Origin: an uncultured Erythrobacteraceae bacterium
GTDB lineage: Bacteria; Pseudomonadota; Alphaproteobacteria; Sphingomonadales; Sphingomonadaceae
NCBI GenBank assembly: GCA_950071875.1
Contig: CATMNW010000061.1
Location: 1-9,915, forward strand
DNA length: 9,915 bases
Direction: 5' to 3'
This document shows, in pieces, positions 1 to 6,180 of the stretch (position 1 is its first letter; the number at the start of each line of letters is the position of its first letter). Below the pieces are notes generated by a model. The model had not been told where the DNA came from and did no database searches. It saw only the letters and a list, made by a program, of their open reading frames with translations. The position numbers and the translations under genes are program-made.

Positions 1-2
1 TT

Positions 3-890
3 CTACCCGAAGAAGAAGCAATTACACGGTACCTGACCAAACCCGCCATTCTGGTCTTTCCGGAAGATCCTGCCGTCGGGCGCGGTTATGAACGGATCGA
101 CGCGCATTTCGCATGGGCAGGAGCGATGCTGGTGCGCGGACAGTCGGTAGAACAGCTCGCACAGCTTCCCGACGATGTCGATGCGCCATCCGCCTTGCTC
201 CGCATTGCCCTGCAAGCGGGGGTGAAAACATACCCGCTGGAGAAGCGGCTGCTGGACGAGCATGCATGGCTCAAGGATCCGACCGCTGATGAACTGTCTG
301 CGCGTGAACGCAGCTGGGTCGCCGGGCACGCCCAGCTTGCGCCCTTTACGGCTCCGGGTCTCGCGGTGGCCGAACGTATGGGAACGCGCCTTGCCAAGGA
401 TGCGATAGGCAGCAGTCTTCCGCGCTTTCTGGCGATCGGATCGGCGGTTGCAGCCTTGGGGGCTTTGGCCTTCGCCGCCGCGGGCTGGGTCCTGCCGGGT
501 TTCGGCTTTGCCACTCTGGCTATGCTTTTGTTCGCAATGGAGGCGGTTGTCCGCCGCATTGCCAGCGCAGGGCAGGTGCGACCGCCGGTACCTTTGTTGG
601 CGCAAGCGATGGCAATCCTGCTCGATCCGTTATTGTTGATGCTGATCGCCCTGGCATCGCCCGAGGATACCGGATGGCTGCGGTTGTTCGTTCCGGCAGT
701 TTTGCTTGGTCTGCTTCACCTTGGCGAACGGTTGAGCGCGGTGCGTTGGCGCCGCTCCTATGCCGACAGGCTCACCCTTCTTGCAGTCCTGATGCCGGCC
801 GTTTTCTTCGGCGTAACCCAGCCGGTGGTCGCAGTTCTTGCGCTGGCAGTCCTGATTACACTTTTTCTCACATCGGATGCGCGCGACTAA
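3..890 (+). CDS. Polytopic membrane protein of unknown function, 5' end outside the window
   Basis: The reading frame is open from the first full codon at position 3 to the TAA at 888-890, so the visible 295 residues are the C-terminal part of a longer protein. The first Met in the window (position 126) is probably internal, because the preceding 41 codons read as normal protein. The first ~140 visible residues are soluble and charged, with a patch FAWAGAMLVRG. About six hydrophobic segments follow, at roughly 142-161, 163-183, 197-219, 225-241, 257-271 and 274-290, so the protein should sit in the inner membrane. I do not recognise a family. A soluble nucleotidyltransferase-like head fused to a membrane tail is one guess, but no catalytic motif is visible to support it. 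The next gene starts 35 nt downstream on the same strand, so co-transcription is plausible. Confidence 0.75.
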   Translation, partial: LPEEEAITRYLTKPAILVFPEDPAVGRGYERIDAHFAWAGAMLVRGQSVEQLAQLPDDVDAPSALLRIALQAGVKTYPLEKRLLDEHAWLKDPTADELSARERSWVAGHAQLAPFTAPGLAVAERMGTRLAKDAIGSSLPRFLAIGSAVAALGALAFAAAGWVLPGFGFATLAMLLFAMEAVVRRIASAGQVRPPVPLLAQAMAILLDPLLLMLIALASPEDTGWLRLFVPAVLLGLLHLGERLSAVRWRRSYADRLTLLAVLMPAVFFGVTQPVVAVLALAVLITLFLTSDARD

Positions 891-921
891 CGCGCATTTA
901 ACCATGTCGATGCTATGCGCG
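877..921 (+). repeat. Three-copy 7-mer able to form two alternative hairpins
   Basis: ATGCGCG occurs at 877-883 and again at 915-921, and its exact reverse complement CGCGCAT lies between them at 891-897. The middle copy can pair with the first (7-nt loop holding the upstream stop codon) or with the third (17-nt loop ending 4 nt before the ATG at 926), but not with both. There is no clear Shine-Dalgarno in front of 926. The arrangement could couple translation of the unknown gene to ribosomes finishing the upstream gene. The repeats are seen directly; the switching role is inference. Confidence 0.45.
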
Positions 922-925
922 AGCC

Positions 926-1888
926 ATGTCATTGCCTGACGTTGCACCCCATAAGGCCGGAACCGGCGAAGAAAGCCTGAGCGACGCGCTTGCCCGCGCG
1001 AATGCAGCATTTGCGCGCGTCGGACCGATCCTGTCGCATCTGCTCGCATCGCCCGACCATTCGCTTTTCAGCGACGAGATCGTCGCCCGGATCCGGGGCA
1101 TGTGCCATCACCTCGCCTGGCAGGTCCTCCGTGCGCAGGCCGAAGCGGCCGGTCAGGCCAGCAGGGAGGCTTTTGCCGATCGGCACGGCGAAGCGCTGGC
1201 GGAGCATTTCTACGAGAATACGGCCTTGCTGGCACATTGCCACGCGCTTGCCCTGGAATGGCAACTGACCGAACGCCTCGAAGCGCAATACGGTATCGAT
1301 CCGGTTCTTTCGCCATTGATCCAAGAAGCGATTGCTGCGCCCGATACCGGACTGGCAAGCGCGGCAATGGCTTCGCTGACAGCGCAGGCTCGTTTCGCAC
1401 AAACACAAAGGCGGATGGAGCTTCCGCTGAGCGAGCTTCCAGGTGATCTTTTTCACGGATTGCTGATGGATTGGCGGGCATATAGCGGACAATTGCGATC
1501 GGACGCCATGATCCGCGCTGAAGCCAAGCTGCGCAATGCGTTCGACGAGGGGGCAGGGCGCATATCGCTTATGTCGCGAGTGGTTGCGGGGATGGGTGCA
1601 GAAGCGGTCCGGGCACTCGACATCGATCATGCCGGGGTTGGGCTGTTCGTTTCGGCGCTAGCGTTGCGCGCGGGTCAGACACGCGTGGCCGCAGTCCTTT
1701 CGACCCATCACGATCAGGCGGCCAGACTGGCCTTGGGACTTCGCGCCAGTGGTCTGGAACCCGCACAGGTACAAGCCGTGGTTTTGCGCATCAATCCCAA
1801 TGCGCTGCCACCCGTTGAAGTCGCAAACATGTCGCCCGACGAGGCAAGGCGGCATCTTTCCAGCACGACCCCTGCGGAGGCCGACTGA
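926..1888 (+). CDS. Hypothetical helical cytosolic protein, possibly DUF2336-like
   Basis: This is a 320-residue protein with no signal peptide and no membrane segment. It is rich in Ala, Leu, Arg and Glu and appears to be almost entirely alpha-helical. Recognisable stretches are LEAQYGIDPVLSPLIQEAI (118-136), MELPLSELPGDLFHGLL (164-180), a 'SLMSRVVAGMG' helix (214-224) and a C-terminal 'VLRINPNALPP' segment (286-296). The repeated helix pairs recall HEAT-like DUF2336 proteins of alphaproteobacteria, but I cannot confirm that family and no catalytic motif is visible. The ATG at 926 is the best start, because the nearby upstream ATGs (904, 910, 915) are in other frames. No good ribosome-binding site precedes it. 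The stop lies 2 nt before the kinase-like gene, which points to co-translation and a linked, perhaps signalling, role. Confidence 0.8.
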   Translation: MSLPDVAPHKAGTGEESLSDALARANAAFARVGPILSHLLASPDHSLFSDEIVARIRGMCHHLAWQVLRAQAEAAGQASREAFADRHGEALAEHFYENTALLAHCHALALEWQLTERLEAQYGIDPVLSPLIQEAIAAPDTGLASAAMASLTAQARFAQTQRRMELPLSELPGDLFHGLLMDWRAYSGQLRSDAMIRAEAKLRNAFDEGAGRISLMSRVVAGMGAEAVRALDIDHAGVGLFVSALALRAGQTRVAAVLSTHHDQAARLALGLRASGLEPAQVQAVVLRINPNALPPVEVANMSPDEARRHLSSTTPAEAD

Positions 1889-1890
1889 AA

Positions 1891-3315
1891 ATGGCCAGCG
1901 CAGGAACCCGCTATATCGCTCATGCGAAATCCGATGCGGACGGACGTCTCATCGAGGCCGACGAGAATATCGCGCGCCTTCAATACGCTTGCGGAGGTAC
2001 GATCGGGTCACACATTGCCATTCCCGAATTGCTTGCACTGGTGGACAAGGCCCATCGCTACGGCTTGCGGCTCGCTCGGCAGTTGGAAGCCATCGATGGC
2101 GACCACCGGATTACGGCTTGGGTCGAGATTTCTCCGCTCGGCGAGGACGCCGGTTGCTCTATCGATGTTGTAAGCTGGCAGGTCGAAGACCTTCCGCCCG
2201 AGAACGAAATCGACGCAGCGCGCCGCAGAGCGGAAATCAATCGACATCTGGCCGATTGCACTGCCCGTCTCGATTCTGGACAGCGTTTGTTGTCTCTCGA
2301 GACGGAGGCACCGGATTTGAACGAATTTGCCAAGGCCGTGCAGGAAAATATCGGAAAGCCATGGACCGATTTCGTGCGGCTTCCGGGCAATTCGCACCAG
2401 CAACCCCTTCATTGGCGGCTGCTCGATGGGGCAACATGCGAGATCGATGGTTCGAGCCGAAGCTGGAAGGCCCATCTTGAGCCGCTCGGGCAACCTCAAC
2501 CCGGAAGCGCGGGTTTCGTCCTTTATCTGACAGCGGTCATTCCGCTTGCCCCTGAAACACAGGATGACGCGAAAGCGAATGGCGAAGGTCCGTCGTTCGG
2601 ACGTGATCTCACCCCGGTATTGCGGCAGCCGATCAACCGTATCATCGCAAATGCCGAAACGATCCGCACCAAACTGGCCGGGCCATTGGCTGACGAATAC
2701 AGTTCCTATGCTGCCGACATTGCTACGGCCGCGCAGCATCTGCTCGCGTTGATCGACGATCTTTCGGATCTCGAGGTCGTGGAATCCGATGATTTCGTGA
2801 CCGCACCGGACCGGATCGAACTTGCCGACGTCGCCAGACGGGCGTGCGGGATTCTTGGTGTGAGGGCGCGCGAAAAGGGGATCACGCTGGTTGCGCCGCC
2901 CGATGGCGAAAGCCAGCTGGCTATCGCTGAATTCCGCCGGGTACTGCAGATCCTCCTCAATCTCGTTGGCAACGCAATTCGCTACTCGACCGACGATAGC
3001 CAGGTGTGGATCCGTCTCGACCGGATTGGAAATCGGGCATTGATCACTGTTGCTGACCAGGGGCACGGGCTCGAAGAAGCGCAGCAGGCCAAAGTGTTTG
3101 AAAAGTTCGAACGCTTGGGGCGCAGCGGTGACGGCGGCTCGGGCCTCGGTCTATATATCTCGCGCCGTATCGCACGGGCCATGGATGGGGACCTGACCGT
3201 CGAAAGCGCTCCCGGGCAAGGTGCCCGGTTCACCCTGTCGGTTCCAGCGGCCGACGATCTTCGTACCGAGCCTCGCGATCGTCCAGCCATGCCAAAAATG
3301 CGCGACGACGACTAA
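1891..3315 (+). CDS. Soluble PAS / histidine-kinase-like protein lacking the phosphoacceptor His
   Basis: This 474-residue protein has no membrane segment. Residues 10-97 look like a PAS-type sensor domain (ADGRLIEADENIARL), and 141-215 may be a second divergent one. A HisKA-like two-helix region spans about 236-300. A complete HATPase domain follows: N-box with N357 and N361 (LLNLVGNAIRYS), G1 box DQGHG (389-393), F-box VFEKFERLG (402-410) and G2 box GGSGLGLYIS (415-424). The H-box reads LTPVLRQPINRII where classical kinases read SHELRTPLNAII, so Pro242 (codon CCG, 2614-2616) stands in for His. The second DHp helix (AAQHLLALIDDL) is kept. The start ATG at 1891 has GGAGG at 1876-1880. No response regulator is in the window. 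It may sense a cytosolic signal and act through protein binding or a non-canonical phosphate transfer; this is inference. Confidence 0.88.
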   Translation: MASAGTRYIAHAKSDADGRLIEADENIARLQYACGGTIGSHIAIPELLALVDKAHRYGLRLARQLEAIDGDHRITAWVEISPLGEDAGCSIDVVSWQVEDLPPENEIDAARRRAEINRHLADCTARLDSGQRLLSLETEAPDLNEFAKAVQENIGKPWTDFVRLPGNSHQQPLHWRLLDGATCEIDGSSRSWKAHLEPLGQPQPGSAGFVLYLTAVIPLAPETQDDAKANGEGPSFGRDLTPVLRQPINRIIANAETIRTKLAGPLADEYSSYAADIATAAQHLLALIDDLSDLEVVESDDFVTAPDRIELADVARRACGILGVRAREKGITLVAPPDGESQLAIAEFRRVLQILLNLVGNAIRYSTDDSQVWIRLDRIGNRALITVADQGHGLEEAQQAKVFEKFERLGRSGDGGSGLGLYISRRIARAMDGDLTVESAPGQGARFTLSVPAADDLRTEPRDRPAMPKMRDDD

Positions 3316-3356
3316 ACCAGGTTGGCAACATCCCGAGCGGAGATGGAAGCCAAACG

Positions 3357-3387
3357 AAAAAGGGGCGCCCGACGGACGCCCCTTTCT
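3357..3387. terminator. Bidirectional intrinsic terminator between the kinase-like gene and gltA
   Basis: AAAGGGGCG (3359-3367) pairs perfectly with CGCCCCTTT (3377-3385) around a 9-nt loop. Read on the minus strand, the stem is followed by five Ts and lies about 20 nt after the gltA stop, so it is a strong terminator for gltX-gltA. Read on the plus strand, the tail is only TTTCT, giving weaker termination for the kinase-like gene that ends at 3315. It is the only clear intrinsic terminator in this 91-bp convergent gap. Confidence 0.85.
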
Positions 3388-3406
3388 ATGTGTAGTGTTT
3401 CAAGCC

Positions 3407-4693
3407 TCAGCGCTGGCCGATCGGCACATAGTCGCGCTCGGTCGGGCCTGTGTAGAGCTGGCGCGGACGACCGATGACCTGAGCGGGGTCGGAAATCATT
3501 TCGTTCCACTGTGCAACCCAGCCGACGGTACGGGCAAGGGCGAATAGCGCGGTGAACATGGTGGTCGGGAAACCGATCGCGTTGAGGATGATGCCCGAGT
3601 AGAAGTCCACATTCGGGAAGAGCTTCTTTTCCTTGAAGTAATCGTCGCTGAGCGCGATTTCTTCGAGCTGCAGCGCGGTTTCGAAGACCGGGTCGTTGAC
3701 GTTCAGCGCGTCGAATACCTCGCGCAGGGTCTTCTGCATGACCGTCGCACGCGGATCGTAATTCTTGTAAACGCGGTGACCGAAGCCCATCAGGCGGAAC
3801 GGATCGTTCTTGTCCTTTGCACGCTCGATGTAGTGGGGAATGCGATCAGGCGATCCGATTTCCTGCAGCATGTTAAGCGCCGCTTCGTTGGCGCCGCCGT
3901 GCGCCGGGCCCCACAAGCAGGCGATGCCGGCAGCGATACAGGCGAACGGGTTCGCGCCAGAGGAACCGGCGAGGCGCACGGTCGAGGTCGAGGCGTTCTG
4001 TTCGTGGTCGGCATGAAGGATGAAGATGCGGTCCATCGCGCGTTCAATCGCAGGGTGGATCTCATATTCTTCCGCAGGAACGCCGAAGGTCATGCGGAGG
4101 AAGTTGCCGGTGTAGCTGAGGTCGTTCTTCGGCTGAAGGAACGGCTGACCAACAGCGTACTTATACGCCATCGCAGCGATCGTCGGCATCTTGGCGATAA
4201 GACGGTGGCTCGCGATCTTGCGCTGTTCCGGGTCCGAAATGTCGGTGCTGTCGTGGTAGAAAGCCGACAGCGCGCCGACGACACCGCACATAATTGCCAT
4301 CGGGTGCGCGTCGCGGCGGAAGCCCTGATAGAACTGGCGCAGCTGGTCATGCACCATGGTGTGGCGTGTGATGGTGTAGACGAAGTCGTCGAGCTCACCC
4401 TGATCCGGCAATTCTCCGTTCAGCAGCAGGTAACTGACTTCCATGAAACTGGAATTTTCAGCCAGCTGACCGATCGGGTATCCGCGGTGAAGCAGGACGC
4501 CTTCTTCGCCGTCGATATAGGTGAGCGCACTTTCACAGCTTGCCGTGGACTTGAAGCCTGGGTCGTATGTGAACTTGCCGGTGGAACCGTAGAGCTTGCG
4601 AATATCGACCACATCCGGGCCGACGCTGCCTTGCAGCACGGGAAATTCCTGGGTCTGCTGACCCAGATCGAGGGTTGCCTGCTTATCGGCCAC
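3407..4693 (-). CDS. gltA: Type II citrate synthase
   Basis: The enzyme condenses oxaloacetate and acetyl-CoA to citrate, the entry step of the TCA cycle, in the cytosol. The 428 residues match the usual length of the bacterial type II (GltA, hexameric) enzyme. The catalytic triad is visible: H265 in WGPAHGGANEA, H306 in MGFGHRVYKNYDPR and D363 in PNVDFYSG. The ligand-binding motif HADHEQNASTSTVR lies at 227-240. The start codon is GTG (complement of 4691-4693), supported by GAGGAG 6 nt upstream and by the conserved N-terminal reading. The gene follows gltX after 10 nt and is probably translationally coupled to it. Transcription ends at the hairpin 3357-3387. I see no separate promoter in the 10-nt gap. 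Confidence 0.98.
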   Translation of the reverse strand: MADKQATLDLGQQTQEFPVLQGSVGPDVVDIRKLYGSTGKFTYDPGFKSTASCESALTYIDGEEGVLLHRGYPIGQLAENSSFMEVSYLLLNGELPDQGELDDFVYTITRHTMVHDQLRQFYQGFRRDAHPMAIMCGVVGALSAFYHDSTDISDPEQRKIASHRLIAKMPTIAAMAYKYAVGQPFLQPKNDLSYTGNFLRMTFGVPAEEYEIHPAIERAMDRIFILHADHEQNASTSTVRLAGSSGANPFACIAAGIACLWGPAHGGANEAALNMLQEIGSPDRIPHYIERAKDKNDPFRLMGFGHRVYKNYDPRATVMQKTLREVFDALNVNDPVFETALQLEEIALSDDYFKEKKLFPNVDFYSGIILNAIGFPTTMFTALFALARTVGWVAQWNEMISDPAQVIGRPRQLYTGPTERDYVPIGQR

Positions 4694-4699
4694 GCGTGT

Positions 4700-4705
4700 C
4701 TCCTC
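4700..4705 (-). promoter_or_regulatory. gltA Shine-Dalgarno overlapping the gltX stop codon
   Basis: On the minus strand the sequence reads TGAGGAGACACGCGTG. The first TGA is the gltX stop (4704-4706), GAGGAG is the ribosome-binding site, and GTG is the gltA start 6 nt later. This geometry fixes the GTG start and suggests that ribosomes ending gltX feed directly into gltA. Confidence 0.8.
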
Positions 4706-6152
4706 AGTCGTTCAGTTCGTTTCCTGCGGGCGAGGCTTGCGCGTCAATGCGCAAGAGCGACTCTTCCTTGCCCAACAGGACCAACACATCGAAAATGCCC
4801 GGGGACGTGGTTGTCCCCGTAAGCGCTGCGCGCATGGGCTGCGCGAGCTTGCCCAGGCCCAGTTCAAGGTCCTCGGCATAGGACTTCGTAGTGGCCTCCA
4901 GCGCCTCGATTGTCCAGTCATTTTGCAGGTGCAGCAATTTGGACAAACCGGCGAGCCGTTCGCGTGCCTGGTCGTCAAGCAGACCAGCCGCCTTATCGGT
5001 CAGGTCCAGCGGATGGGTTGCGAACAGAAATGCCGCACTTTCAGCAAGTTCATTGGTGGATTTTGCACGGGTTTTAAGCACTGGCATCGCTTCTGTCAGC
5101 AATGCGACATCGGCACGCGGACCGACCTTTTCTGCGACGATCCCAGCCAACCGCGCATCATCGGCCTCGCGGATGTAGTGACCATTGAGGTTTTGCAGCT
5201 TCTTGATGTCGAAGCGGGCAGGACCCTTTCCGACACCGTCGAGATCAAACAGGTCGATAGCCTCTTCCTTGGTGATCTCTTCGCGATCCCCATGGCCCCA
5301 GCCAAGGCGCAGCAGATAGTTGAACAGCGCTTCGGGCAGCACGCCCTCTTCGTCCCGATAACCTTCGACACCGACAGCACCGTGGCGCTTCGACATTTTC
5401 GCACCGTCATTGCCGTGGATCAGTGGCACATGAGCATAGATGGGATCGGGCCAATCGCCCTCTATAGCGTTCATCGCGCGGATGATCGGCAATTGGCGAA
5501 AGGCATTGTTGAGGTGATCATCGCCGCGAATGATGTGGGTTACGCCCATGTCATGATCGTCGACCACGACCGCGAGCATGTAAGTGGGCGTGCCATCAGC
5601 GCGAAGCAGGACGTAATCGTCAATTTCGCCGTTCTTCACCGTGACGCTGCCCTGAACAGCGTCAGCAATGGTATTTTCGCCTTCGGTCGGTACTTTCAGG
5701 CGAATGACGAAAGGCGCGCCGTCAGGTGCTTCGGCGGGGTCGCGATCGCGCCAGCGCCTGTCATAGCGCATCGGCTGTTTGTTCGCGCGCTGCTCGGCAC
5801 GCATTTCTTCCAGTTCCTCGGGCGTGGCGAAGCACTTGTAAGCGTGCCCCGCTTCAAGAAGCTTGTGCGCGACTTCAGCGTGGCGCTCCGCCCGGTCGGA
5901 CTGGAAAATGGGCGGCTCGTCGAAGTCCAGGCCAAGCCAGTCGAGACCCTCAATGATCTTGTCGATTGCATCCTGGGTGCTGCGCTTCTTATCCGTATCC
6001 TCGATCCGGAGCAGGGCGCGGCCACCGTGATGCCGGGCGAAAAGCCAGTTGAACAATGCCGTCCGCGCGCCGCCGATATGCAAATAGCCGGTGGGCGAAG
6101 GCGCGAAGCGGGTGACGACCTCACCGGTCTTGCTGCCACTATCGCTTGCCAT
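4704..6152 (-). CDS. gltX: Glutamyl-tRNA synthetase
   Basis: This class I aminoacyl-tRNA synthetase attaches glutamate to tRNA-Glu. Without seeing gatCAB I cannot tell whether it also charges tRNA-Gln. The protein has 482 residues, within the family range. The N-terminal Rossmann fold carries RFAPSPTGYLHIGG (15-28, HIGH-type motif at 25-28), followed by LLRIEDTD (47-54), the central VVVDDHDMGVTHIIRGDDH (195-213) and the second signature KMSKRHG (252-258). An alpha-helical anticodon-binding region follows to the C-terminus. The start was set at 6152 (MASDSGSKTG), just before the conserved core, with AGGGA and AGGAAA upstream. An in-frame ATG at 6182 would add 10 residues, and the frame stays open further upstream but overlaps comEC. 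It is the first gene of the gltX-gltA pair. Confidence 0.97.
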   Translation of the reverse strand: MASDSGSKTGEVVTRFAPSPTGYLHIGGARTALFNWLFARHHGGRALLRIEDTDKKRSTQDAIDKIIEGLDWLGLDFDEPPIFQSDRAERHAEVAHKLLEAGHAYKCFATPEELEEMRAEQRANKQPMRYDRRWRDRDPAEAPDGAPFVIRLKVPTEGENTIADAVQGSVTVKNGEIDDYVLLRADGTPTYMLAVVVDDHDMGVTHIIRGDDHLNNAFRQLPIIRAMNAIEGDWPDPIYAHVPLIHGNDGAKMSKRHGAVGVEGYRDEEGVLPEALFNYLLRLGWGHGDREEITKEEAIDLFDLDGVGKGPARFDIKKLQNLNGHYIREADDARLAGIVAEKVGPRADVALLTEAMPVLKTRAKSTNELAESAAFLFATHPLDLTDKAAGLLDDQARERLAGLSKLLHLQNDWTIEALEATTKSYAEDLELGLGKLAQPMRAALTGTTTSPGIFDVLVLLGKEESLLRIDAQASPAGNELND

Positions 6153-6180
6153 TGTCCCTAGTTTCCTTTCAAACACTTGC

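Noticed and set aside
2008..3066. 352-aa minus-strand open frame opposite the kinase-like gene
   Set aside because: It is a shadow of the strongly supported plus-strand frame, with many Cys/Arg/Gln runs typical of antisense translation.
3776..4822. 348-aa plus-strand open frame opposite gltA
   Set aside because: It is antisense to a clear citrate synthase, has no recognisable domain, and is the usual by-product of GC-rich codon bias.
4737..6161. 474-aa plus-strand open frame opposite gltX
   Set aside because: It runs antisense across nearly the whole glutamyl-tRNA synthetase gene. The product reads as low-quality protein with no motifs.
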